The notes under the pieces: model-generated
Database searches by the model: none
The model's input: only the letters and a program-made list of their open reading frames with translations
What the model was told of the DNA's origin: nothing
DNA from: Pseudomonas sp. Seg1
GTDB taxonomy: Bacteria > Pseudomonadota > Gammaproteobacteria > Pseudomonadales > Pseudomonadaceae
Direction: 5' to 3'
DNA length: 64,000 bases
NCBI RefSeq assembly: GCF_018326005.1
Contig: NZ_AP021903.1
Span: 3,381,501 to 3,445,500, forward strand
Made by a program: the position numbers and the translations under genes
In this document: piece by piece, positions 53,587 to 61,621 of the stretch
Numbering within the stretch: the first letter of the stretch is position 1
How the letters are laid out: the number at the start of each line of letters is the position of its first letter

Positions 53587-54834
53587 ATGCAGAGAACACT
53601 TATAACTATCGGCCCTCGTAAACTGATCGGATTCTGTTTGGCCCTGACCGCTTTCGAGCTGCTGACTTATATGGCCAGCGACTTGATCATGCCGGCGATG
53701 TTGAATGTCACTACTGATTTACAAGCCGATATCCGCCATGTCCCCAATGCGTTCAATCTTTATTTGCTGGGGGGCGTCTGCCTGCAATGGTTGATGGGGC
53801 CGCTGTCCGATCATTGGGGCCGACGACCGATGTTATTGATCGGTTGCGCAGTGTTCGGTGTGGCTTGTGCTGCCACATTCGTCACTCACAGCATTGAACT
53901 GTTCAATCTGCTGCGACTGATTCAAGGCGCAGGCCTGGGGTTCGTCGTTGCCGTCAGTTATCCGGCCCTGCAGGAAGTGTTCCGCGAGGCCGATGCCGTG
54001 CGACTGATGGCCCTGCTGGGCAACGTCGCTCTGTTATCGCCATTGCTCGGTCCATTGCTCGGCAGCCTGCTGCTGGAATGGCTGACCTGGCGCGAGTTGT
54101 TTCTGGCTCTCGGTCTCGCTGCAGCGGCGGTGTGGCTGGGGCTCTACGCTTGCATGCCAGAGACCGTGGGCGTTGTGCGCCATGATGGCCGGCAACAGGC
54201 GCAAGTGCGTTTTTCCCTGCGGCAGACGTGGCAGCGCTACCTGGCATTGTTTGGCAATCGGCGGTTCCTTTGGGCGTGCCTCGCATTGGGGCTGATGAGC
54301 CTGCCGCTGATTGCCTGGATCGGCCTGGCACCGCTATTGCTGATCCAGTTGCTGGGCCTGACGCCGCTGGAGTACGGGCTGTGGCAGATCCCGATTTTCT
54401 CGGCCGTCATCGCCGGCAATCTGATCTTCGACCGCTTGCTGGTCACGCATTCGTTGCCCCAGTTGATTCAACTGGGGCAGTGGCCATTTTGCCTGGGCCT
54501 GATGGGGCTGATTGGCTGCGCGCTACTGAGGACAGGCCTGGAACCCGTGGTCGCCAGCCTGGCGCTTTACGCCGTCGGGCTGGGCATGAGCAATGCCGCA
54601 CTGTATCGAGTGGCCCTGTTTTGCACCGATGACAGTAAAGGCCTGGTCTCGGCCATGATCGGCATGATTTCGATTGCCGTGATGGGCGTCGGTGGAACAC
54701 TCATTGCCACCCTCAGCGGCGGCACACACCTTGAACTTTTCGCGCTCTTGTCCGCCTTCGGCGGCCTGATGTGCCTGCCCTTTCTGCACGGAATCCTGCA
54801 GGACGGGAACAACAATTCCACCTCACTTCAATAA
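53587..54834 (+). CDS. MFS exporter, DHA/MdfA-like
   Basis: Drug:H+ antiporter-type major facilitator of 415 residues with 12 hydrophobic segments. The marks are GPLSDHWGRRPMLLIG near residue 72 (motif A), LIQGAGLGFVVAVSYPALQEVF near 112, and ALLGNVALLSPLLGPLLGSLL near 140 (motif C-like). The opening resembles MdfA/MdtM (FELLTYMASDLIMPAM, with the acidic residue in helix 1). It is the first gene of a five-gene operon, ten bases before the LuxE-like gene. Export of the operon's product or protection from it is the natural inference. Confidence 0.88.
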   Translation: MQRTLITIGPRKLIGFCLALTAFELLTYMASDLIMPAMLNVTTDLQADIRHVPNAFNLYLLGGVCLQWLMGPLSDHWGRRPMLLIGCAVFGVACAATFVTHSIELFNLLRLIQGAGLGFVVAVSYPALQEVFREADAVRLMALLGNVALLSPLLGPLLGSLLLEWLTWRELFLALGLAAAAVWLGLYACMPETVGVVRHDGRQQAQVRFSLRQTWQRYLALFGNRRFLWACLALGLMSLPLIAWIGLAPLLLIQLLGLTPLEYGLWQIPIFSAVIAGNLIFDRLLVTHSLPQLIQLGQWPFCLGLMGLIGCALLRTGLEPVVASLALYAVGLGMSNAALYRVALFCTDDSKGLVSAMIGMISIAVMGVGGTLIATLSGGTHLELFALLSAFGGLMCLPFLHGILQDGNNNSTSLQ

Positions 54835-54844
54835 AGGAATATTG

Positions 54845-55975
54845 ATGACTCACTTACCCGCGAGCGACGCGCTCTGCGCGTTGCCAAGGCCTTATTGCCC
54901 GGATTCCGTGCCCTGTGGTCTGTTTGACCAGGCCATGGCCGAAATCAGCCGGTTTCACTGCCGGCACACACCCGGTTATGAAGGCTGGCTGAACGCCAAC
55001 GGCCTCACGGTAGACGATCTGGACAGCCTCGATGACTGGTCACGCCTGCCGCCAATCTTCGCCAATTTTTTCAAGCAGCGACTGCTGCTCAGCACCACCG
55101 GCGAAGACGCGCTGGAACTGACCTCTTCCGGCACCAGCGGTCAGCAAAGCCGCATGCGCTATGACGCGCGCAGTCTGGCAGCGGCGCAGTTCATGGTCGC
55201 GCAGATATTCCGGCACTACGGCTGGGACACCCCGGACACGCCCTGCAACTACTTGCTGCTGAGTTACGAGCCGCAAGGCCGGATCACCCTGGGCACCTCA
55301 TTCACTGACCAGTTTCTCTGTGGTTTTGCCCCCGCCAACCGCGTGGTGTATGCCCTGCGCAATACCGGTGGCGGTCACCAATTCGATGTGTTCGGCGTGA
55401 TCCAGGCCTTGCAGGCATTCGCCGAAGAAGGGCTGCCCGTGCGCATCCTCGGCTTCCCGGCATTTCTCTGGCAGACCCTGCAACTAATGCAGGCCACCGG
55501 CGCTGCGGATCTTCAGTTGCCCGCCGGCTCGCTGGCTTTTTTTGGTGGTGGCTGGAAAACCCAGGCCGCACAAGAAATTCCCCGACAGCAGTTATACGCA
55601 CGCATCCACCGGCAACTGGGCATTGAAAAGGTCCGTTGTCGCGATGGCTACGGCGCTGTCGAGCACGCGGTGCCTTATATCGAATGTGACCACCATCACT
55701 TCCATGTCCCGGTTTATTCAAAGGTACTGGTGCGCAATCCGGCGGACTTTTCCCTGCAGCCTTATGGCCAGCAAGGCCTGCTCGGTTTTGTCTCGCCATA
55801 TATCTCGTCGAGTCCCGGGCATGCGGTGGTGATGAGTGATCTGGCGACGCTGCACCCTGGCGCAAGCTGCGGTTGTGGATTGGCCAGCGACTGGTTTGAA
55901 CTGCATGGCCGCGCGGGCACCACGCCGGGCAGAAGCTGTGCGATGGCAGCTTCCGAACTGCTCGGAGGTCGATGA
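54845..55975 (+). CDS. LuxE-family acyl-protein synthetase-like ligase
   Basis: AMP-forming acid ligase of 376 residues in the LuxE branch. LuxE activates a fatty acid as acyl-AMP and passes it to a cysteine and then to the LuxC reductase. Seen here are the phosphate loop LTSSGTSGQ near residue 95, and CRDGYGAVEHAVPYIECDHHHFHVP near 275, with YGxxE as the adenylate motif. The late LGFVSPYISSSPG and SCGCGLASDWFELHGRAG follow. AAGGAA precedes the ATG at 54845. It overlaps no gene, and the LuxC fusion begins two bases after its stop. The luciferase genes luxAB are absent. Confidence 0.87.
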   Translation: MTHLPASDALCALPRPYCPDSVPCGLFDQAMAEISRFHCRHTPGYEGWLNANGLTVDDLDSLDDWSRLPPIFANFFKQRLLLSTTGEDALELTSSGTSGQQSRMRYDARSLAAAQFMVAQIFRHYGWDTPDTPCNYLLLSYEPQGRITLGTSFTDQFLCGFAPANRVVYALRNTGGGHQFDVFGVIQALQAFAEEGLPVRILGFPAFLWQTLQLMQATGAADLQLPAGSLAFFGGGWKTQAAQEIPRQQLYARIHRQLGIEKVRCRDGYGAVEHAVPYIECDHHHFHVPVYSKVLVRNPADFSLQPYGQQGLLGFVSPYISSSPGHAVVMSDLATLHPGASCGCGLASDWFELHGRAGTTPGRSCAMAASELLGGR

Positions 55976-55976
55976 C

Positions 55977-58379
55977 ATGTACTTGATCAACGGACAGCAA
56001 CACGACGTCTGCAACTTCGACAATGCACTCGAAAACCTTGAGGCGCAGCTGGCGCAACAGTTGAGTACGCCGCTGGACAGCCACACGGTCATTGAAGCCG
56101 CCGCGCATTTTTCGCTAAACCTGCGCAGCGCTGACATAACGCTGCCACTCACTATCGAGCAACGGCAGGCGTTGATCGACTTCTGCGAACCGCAGGCGTT
56201 GCGCCGCAAGATGCAGCGCGAACTCGGCACGCAACCCGGCTCATTGCGGCGATTCGATTATCGTCAGGCCCGATTCGAATGCTGGAGCCCGCTTGGCCTG
56301 GTGGTGCATATCACGCCGGGCAACGCGCCCTTGCTGGCATTTTGCGCGGTGCTGGAAAGTCTGCTGGCCGGCAACGTCAACTGGTTGCGGCCCAGCAGCA
56401 GCGATCAGGGTCTGACCGCGAGCCTGCTTGGCGCTTTGCTGCAATGCGACCCGAGCGGTCAACTCGCCCGTTACGTTGCCGTACTGCCGGTCAGCACTGC
56501 GCAGATCGCGCGCCTGTGCAAACGGGCCAACGGGGTCGCAGCCTGGGGCGGTGAAGCGGCCCTGCAAGCCATTCGCCAACAGATCCCGACCGGCTGCCGC
56601 TGGATCGATTGGGGCCACCGCATCAGTTTCGTTTATCTGACGCCTGACGCCGCCACCCCACAAGGGCTGGATGCCGTGGCGGATGAAGTCTGCCGGCTGG
56701 ATCAGCAAGCCTGCTCCAGTCCGCAATGGTTACTGGTCGACAGCGACGATCCGCAGGTTCTGCGGGACATCGGCGAACGGCTGACGGCCGCCTTCGAACG
56801 CCGCGCCGGACAATGGCCGGCGTTGTTGCCTACGTCGCAAGAAGCCGCGCAAATCACTACGCACACACAAATGGCGCGGCTGGCGCAGAGTTTCGCTGAA
56901 CAAACCGGACATATCTGGAGTGCACCGGGCTGGCGAATCATCTGGGCGCACAACCGTCAACTGACGCCTTCGCCGCTGTTTCGCAGCGTACTGCTGCATC
57001 CCGTGCCCCGCGCCCTGATCACCGAGACGCTGTTGCCGTGGCGCAATGTCCTGCAAAGTTGCGCGCTGCTGTGTGGCGCAGCGCAGACCGGCGAGCTGGC
57101 ACGCACGCTGATCGGTGCGGGCGTCACGCGAATCGCCCCGGTCAGCAGCATTCATGACGGCTATGACGGTGAGCCACATGACGGCGTCTACGCCTTGCAA
57201 CGGCTGAGCCGACGTGTGTCCGTCAGCCTGCCCGCCGATGTCCTGCCGAACCATGCCACGCTTGATCGCACGTCATTGCCCGCGACGCAATCCGGGCAGC
57301 CGCTCATGGACAAGGCTGCTTTCGTCACCCAACCATTCAACGCCGCTGCGCGGCTATATTTCCGTTCCGGAGGCAGCAGCGGTACTCCGGCGTTATCGGC
57401 TTACAGCTATGCCGATTTCCATCGACAAATGCGTGCTACCGCCGACGGACTGTTCGCCGCCGGCCTCGACCCGGCTCGGGATCGAGTGATGAACCTGTTC
57501 TTCTGCGGCGGCTTGTACGGCGGCTTCCTCAGTTTTGCCAAAGTGCTTGAGTTGCTGGACATCCCGCACCTGCCGATGGGCGCTCCGGCCGATGACGATT
57601 ACCGCGAAATCGCCGAAATGATCGTCAGTCAGCGCGTGACCGTGTTGATTGGCATGCCGAGCACCGTGCATCGCCTGTTCCTCAACGAACGACAACGGTT
57701 GCAGGCCTATGGCGGGATCGACAAGGTTTTTCTCGGCGGCGAACACCTCAGTACACAAAGTCGCGAGCTGCTGCACAGCTGTGGCGTGCCAAGCATCCGC
57801 TCGGCGATTTACGGCAGTGTCGACGCAGGCCCGCTTGGCCATGCTTGCCAAGCCACCGACGATGGCGTCTTCCATTTGCTGAGTGACACCCAGCACCTGG
57901 AAATTGTCGGCCTCGACGTCGATGAACCCGTCACGGGCAATCAAGTCGGCCGCTTGCTGTTCACGTCGATCGCACGCGAGGCGCAAAACGTTCGGCGTTA
58001 CGAGGTGGGCGACACGGGACGCTGGATTTCCGGCCCCTGCGCCTGCGGACTCACGTCGCCGCGCTTCGAACTGTTGCAACGGCACGGCAAGCTGATTCGC
58101 ATCGGCTCTGACTTCATCTCGTTGAGCGAACTGGAGGAACACCTGCAGGTGCCGTTCCAGTTGCTGCTCGGCCATGCCCCCGATGGACTGGAACGCATGT
58201 GCCTGCGAATCGGGATTGACGCGGCAGACGCACGATTGCGGTTGTCCCGGTACCCGACTCTGGCGACGCTGATCGAAACCGGACTATTGCATCTGGACGT
58301 TGACGTCTGTGCCGTCGAGCACTTCACCCGCAACAGACACAGCGGCAAGACGCCGATCCTGATTGATTCACGTAGTTGA
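55977..58379 (+). CDS. LuxC acyl reductase fused to a PaaK/LuxE-like ligase
   Basis: A two-domain protein of 800 residues. The first part (about 1-400) is a LuxC-type NADPH-dependent acyl-CoA/acyl-enzyme reductase. Its catalytic Cys246 lies in DQQACSSPQ, and PLGLVVHITPGNAPLLAF near 103 and NVNWLRPSSSDQGL near 131 are LuxC marks. The second part (about 435-790) is a phenylacetate-CoA-ligase-like adenylating domain with phosphate loop SGGSSGTP at 464-471 and SIRSAIYGSVDAGPLG near 607. The C-terminal HGKLIRIGSDFISLSELE follows. The ATG at 55977 has GGAGG nine bases upstream. I know LuxC and PaaK as separate proteins; this joining is unusual. Activation and reduction of one acid to an aldehyde is the likely activity. 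Confidence 0.87.
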   Translation: MYLINGQQHDVCNFDNALENLEAQLAQQLSTPLDSHTVIEAAAHFSLNLRSADITLPLTIEQRQALIDFCEPQALRRKMQRELGTQPGSLRRFDYRQARFECWSPLGLVVHITPGNAPLLAFCAVLESLLAGNVNWLRPSSSDQGLTASLLGALLQCDPSGQLARYVAVLPVSTAQIARLCKRANGVAAWGGEAALQAIRQQIPTGCRWIDWGHRISFVYLTPDAATPQGLDAVADEVCRLDQQACSSPQWLLVDSDDPQVLRDIGERLTAAFERRAGQWPALLPTSQEAAQITTHTQMARLAQSFAEQTGHIWSAPGWRIIWAHNRQLTPSPLFRSVLLHPVPRALITETLLPWRNVLQSCALLCGAAQTGELARTLIGAGVTRIAPVSSIHDGYDGEPHDGVYALQRLSRRVSVSLPADVLPNHATLDRTSLPATQSGQPLMDKAAFVTQPFNAAARLYFRSGGSSGTPALSAYSYADFHRQMRATADGLFAAGLDPARDRVMNLFFCGGLYGGFLSFAKVLELLDIPHLPMGAPADDDYREIAEMIVSQRVTVLIGMPSTVHRLFLNERQRLQAYGGIDKVFLGGEHLSTQSRELLHSCGVPSIRSAIYGSVDAGPLGHACQATDDGVFHLLSDTQHLEIVGLDVDEPVTGNQVGRLLFTSIAREAQNVRRYEVGDTGRWISGPCACGLTSPRFELLQRHGKLIRIGSDFISLSELEEHLQVPFQLLLGHAPDGLERMCLRIGIDAADARLRLSRYPTLATLIETGLLHLDVDVCAVEHFTRNRHSGKTPILIDSRS

Positions 58380-58421
58380 TGCCGTGAGTTCGATCAGACC
58401 ACAACAAGAATGGTGAACATT

Positions 58422-59732
58422 ATGAAAACTTCCGAACAACTGAACGAGTTGATCAACTACGCTCGTCAACATTCGCGCTATTACCGCGCACACTTTTCTG
58501 GCGTCTCGAAACAAACATCAACATTGACCGAACTGCCGCTGATTGAACCTGCTGAATATTGGCAAAACAGTCAGACGCTAAATAAATGGCCGGTACTCAC
58601 CGGCGCTGTGGCACAGGCTCTGATATTTAAAACCGGCGGTTCAACCAGCGCCGGGAAGCTCTCTGTTTATACGCAAAATGAATGGCGTTTATTGGTCAGT
58701 GAATTCGGCAAAAGTCTGAGTTCACAATTCCAGCCCGGTGATCGCGTCGCCAATCTATTCTTTGCCGGTGACCTGTATGCCAGCTTCCTGTTCGTCCACG
58801 ACGCACTGGCCCATGTTGACGTAGAGATTACCGAGTTCCCCTTTACCGGCAATGTCGACTCCGCCGTTCTGGCGCAATCCATCGTGCAGCATGAGATCAA
58901 TGTACTGGCGGGCGTGCCGGCACATCTGCTGACCTTCGCGGCGTGGCTCAATCGTCAGGAACAGACCCTGCCTGAGGTCGACACCCTGCTTTACGGCGGG
59001 GAAAGTCTGTTCGCGTCGCAACGCCAACAACTCGAACTGGCATTTCCCAACGCGCGCATTGCCTCTGTCGGCTATGCCAGTGTCGATGCCGGTTTCATCG
59101 GTAGCAGTCAGCGCGACTGCGCCGAAGGCGAGCATCGAATGCATGCCGAGCACACCTTGGTGGAAATCATCGACGAACATTCCGGTGCCGTGATCGATGC
59201 CTGTGATCACACCGGTTTGCTGGTGATCACCAGTCTGCACCGTCGGTTGATGCCGCTGATTCGCTACCCGGTCGGCGACCGCGCCTGCTGGCGAGAGCCC
59301 GCAGGCAGCGCCCGGCGCAAGTTCGCGCTCAAGGGCCGCAGCGCTGACAGCCAACGGGTTCGGCTGGGGATTTTGTCGCTGATGCCGCAGGAAATCGGTG
59401 CGCTGATCCAGCACACCGCCAACAGTGACGACTGGCAACTGCTGATCGAACAGGTCGGGCACACGGATGTGCTGAGCCTGAAATGGGTGGCGACCGCGCA
59501 ATCCCCCGCCGTGGCCGACGTCAACCGGGATCTGGAGGCGGGATTGGTTGAACAGTACCCGCTGATTGCGCAACTGCGGGCAGACCATCTGCTGAATCTG
59601 CGAATCGAGTGCTGCCCCCATGGGGATCTGTCACGCCACGCCCGCTCGGGCAAATGCATGCGCGTGGTAGATCTGCGCTGCTATGAACACAGGCACAAGG
59701 AGGTGCCCTATGCCACCGCTGATTCTGCGTAA
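58422..59732 (+). CDS. PaaK/LuxE-like adenylate-forming ligase
   Basis: Acid-activating enzyme of 436 residues similar to the C-terminal half of the preceding fusion. Shared segments are the phosphate loop FKTGGSTSAGK near residue 73, FQPGDRVANLFFAGDLYASFLF, VLAGVPAHLLTFA, LLYGGESLFASQRQ and ASVGYASVDAGFIGSSQ. The C-terminal ALKGRSADSQRVRLGILS replaces the usual GK-lysine region, so catalysis may be changed. I prefer the ATG at 58422 (GGTGA upstream) over 58410. It ends 23 bases inside the next gene. It probably arose by duplication of the fused ligase domain. Confidence 0.83.
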   Translation: MKTSEQLNELINYARQHSRYYRAHFSGVSKQTSTLTELPLIEPAEYWQNSQTLNKWPVLTGAVAQALIFKTGGSTSAGKLSVYTQNEWRLLVSEFGKSLSSQFQPGDRVANLFFAGDLYASFLFVHDALAHVDVEITEFPFTGNVDSAVLAQSIVQHEINVLAGVPAHLLTFAAWLNRQEQTLPEVDTLLYGGESLFASQRQQLELAFPNARIASVGYASVDAGFIGSSQRDCAEGEHRMHAEHTLVEIIDEHSGAVIDACDHTGLLVITSLHRRLMPLIRYPVGDRACWREPAGSARRKFALKGRSADSQRVRLGILSLMPQEIGALIQHTANSDDWQLLIEQVGHTDVLSLKWVATAQSPAVADVNRDLEAGLVEQYPLIAQLRADHLLNLRIECCPHGDLSRHARSGKCMRVVDLRCYEHRHKEVPYATADSA

Positions 59733-60654
59733 CTACCGTGACACCGATGCAACGGCCGTCAGCCAATTGTTTCGCAAGGTGTACGGCGACCTTTATGTGC
59801 AGCCCCATGTGTATCTGCCGCACATGATCAGTCAGAACCACGCCGACAAGCGCTGGCACTCGCTGGTTGCAGTGGTCGGTGAGGAAATTTGCGGGCACGC
59901 CACGCTGTTCCGCGAGCCAAACGCCAGCACGGCCGAACTGGCCCTGTGTGTGGTTCACCCGGATACCCGGGGACAAAATATCGCCACACGTCTGGGCCAG
60001 CATTTATTGACCCACGCACAGGCATTGGGCTGTCAGAACGTCGTGATCAAACAGGTCACCCACCATCCGTACACGCAGCGGATGGCAATCAACCTCGGCT
60101 TTCATAACACCGGATTATTGCCGGACTACGTCCCTTCACCGTTCGATAGCCCGGTGCCGGAATCAATTGTCCTGGGATGTTATGCCATCGACGGCTACCG
60201 ACGCCCCTTGCCCCGGCAAACCTGGCCTGCCGGTTACCGGGATTTCATGCAGCAGTTAGGTCGGGTGTTCGGTACGAAGAAGCAAACATTTCGATGGCAC
60301 GGCGCGGCCGTTCAGCTGGAAAAGCACGCTAATCGTTATGACATGCGCCTGAAAAAACTGCGGCCCGGGCTGCTCAAACAATTACGCGAACTGCCTCGGC
60401 AATGGCTGATTTCGCTTCAACTGCGACTGTCGCGGCACTTTGCCTGGGACCTGACCCGGCTGAACGCGATTGGCTTTTTCTTTACCGGGCTGGCGCCCAT
60501 GGAAGGTAAAGGGGGGGGATGGCTGGCGCTGTTTCACCGGGGGTTCCGGTCACGGCAGCTGACATTGCCCTGTCCGCACATGCAGCACCTGCATGATCAG
60601 GCCCAACAGGAACTCGCCGCTCACTTGAGCGAGAGCCCGCCACCGCAGGTTTGA
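59710..60654 (+). CDS. GNAT-family acyltransferase with a C-terminal extension
   Basis: A 314-residue protein. The first 155 or so residues are a GNAT domain (LILRNYRDTDATAVSQLFRKV, then LALCVVHPDTRGQNIATRLGQHL with the CoA loop RGQNIA). The remaining 160 are an unrecognised basic region (KLRPGLLKQLRELPRQWLISLQ, then GIGFFFTGLAPMEGKGGG-like). AAGGAGG lies nine bases upstream of the ATG at 59710, inside the preceding gene, so it is coupled to it. An acyl transfer onto an amine as the last step of the pathway is plausible. Confidence 0.82.
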   Translation: MPPLILRNYRDTDATAVSQLFRKVYGDLYVQPHVYLPHMISQNHADKRWHSLVAVVGEEICGHATLFREPNASTAELALCVVHPDTRGQNIATRLGQHLLTHAQALGCQNVVIKQVTHHPYTQRMAINLGFHNTGLLPDYVPSPFDSPVPESIVLGCYAIDGYRRPLPRQTWPAGYRDFMQQLGRVFGTKKQTFRWHGAAVQLEKHANRYDMRLKKLRPGLLKQLRELPRQWLISLQLRLSRHFAWDLTRLNAIGFFFTGLAPMEGKGGGWLALFHRGFRSRQLTLPCPHMQHLHDQAQQELAAHLSESPPPQV

Positions 60655-60677
60655 ACGCGGTGCCGGTTTTCGACCAA

Positions 60678-60701
60678 GGCCCGCTCGATGTCGGGCGGGC
60701 C
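60678..60701. terminator. GC-rich hairpin between convergent genes
   Basis: GGCCCGC and GCGGGCC pair around a ten-base loop, between the GNAT gene and a convergent unknown gene. There is no T-run, so terminator function is uncertain. Confidence 0.45.
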
Positions 60702-60712
60702 ACATTAACGTC

Positions 60713-61240
60713 TCAAGCCTTGGCTTTAACGCCTTGGTCGATCGGCTTCGGCGCGTTGCCTTCACCATACGTCTTGAGATTCTGCAGGACGTAGATGGCT
60801 TTTTTGTACTCAGGGATCAGCGCTTTGCCGTAAGCGTTGCCATTGAGGCCATTGTTCTGGATCGCATCAAGCTGAGTCGCGAAATATTCCAGTGCGTTGA
60901 ATTTGACATCAATGTCTTTGGTCACGCCGAAACGGTCAAACTTGTCGCCGGCGTTCATCAGCGTAAAAGATGTGATCTCGGAAATCAGCCCGCGGCTACG
61001 CAGCATGGCGGCAAGGTTGCCCATCTGTTTGACCGAAACGTTCGCAGGATCGAAGCCCTTGATGTTCTTGCGCAGGCCTTGCTTGTCCATTTCGGCGGTA
61101 TTGATAGCGTTGGGATCATTCCCCACCATGGTGAGCATTTGCTGCACCTTGACGCTTTGAGCCACCTGTTTCTTCGCGCCAGTGTTACGCACCATCACGC
61201 CAGCCTTGCTCTCCCAACCGCCGACTATGCCGATCGTCAT
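60713..61240 (-). CDS. Protein of unknown function, 175 residues
   Basis: Cytosolic or exported without a classical signal: no hydrophobic N-terminal segment. It is mostly helical, with Gly, Asn and Lys-rich stretches (MLTMVGNDPNAINTAEMDKQ, AAMLRSRGLISEITSFTLMN, YFATQLDAIQNNGLNGNAYG) and a Pro/Lys tail (KPIDQGVKAKA). No family recognised. GGGAG precedes the start. It is convergent with the lux-like operon and divergent from a chemoreceptor gene. Confidence 0.78.
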   Translation of the reverse strand: MTIGIVGGWESKAGVMVRNTGAKKQVAQSVKVQQMLTMVGNDPNAINTAEMDKQGLRKNIKGFDPANVSVKQMGNLAAMLRSRGLISEITSFTLMNAGDKFDRFGVTKDIDVKFNALEYFATQLDAIQNNGLNGNAYGKALIPEYKKAIYVLQNLKTYGEGNAPKPIDQGVKAKA

Positions 61241-61621
61241 GAGAAAACTCCCTGTGCAATAAACATGAAATGTCCTTGTTGAACCATTCGAATGCCGGGG
61301 AGTATCTACCGGCTAACTGATAGCACCAACCCTTTTAGTGCGCCTTTTTACAATTCTTGTACATTCTCGATACAAACCAGCAAACGCCCATAAATGCTGG
61401 CCTGCACGCCCTCGCTTGAAAAGCTTTCAATAGATCTTTTGCTCTAACGGACAGGTTCCTGAGGTTGCCTGTATCAGACTCGATACTAACCGGTCATCGC
61501 CACAGGGCTTTTTAGGACGGCTGTACCTAAAGCTTCTCGCAGCGGCGACGATACGTTAGGGATACCCGCACTGTTTTATCCCCCGCCCCTAATAAGAATT
61601 GCAGCTCAAGGACCGGTCTCC
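61241..61621. other. Divergent intergenic region before chemoreceptor 2
   Basis: A 381-base region without a convincing gene. It carries a sigma-28-type promoter for the chemoreceptor (61528-61554). The AT-rich stretch at 61300-61440 (TTTTTACAATTCTTGTACATTC and TTGAAAAGCTTTCAATAG) includes two short inverted repeats, GAAAAGCTTTC and TTGTA/TACAA. It must also contain the promoter of the minus-strand unknown gene. Confidence 0.5.
61528..61554 (+). promoter_or_regulatory. Sigma-28 (FliA)-type flagellar promoter
   Basis: TAAAGCTT, 11 bases, GACGATAC. Consensus is TAAAGTTT-N11-GCCGATAA, so 13 of 16 positions match with exact spacing, about 70 bases before the chemoreceptor start. Confidence 0.6.

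Noticed and set aside
53587..60654. Reading the locus as a bioluminescence (lux) operon
   Set aside because: No luxA or luxB luciferase gene is present; only LuxC- and LuxE-like parts occur, with extra ligases and an exporter.
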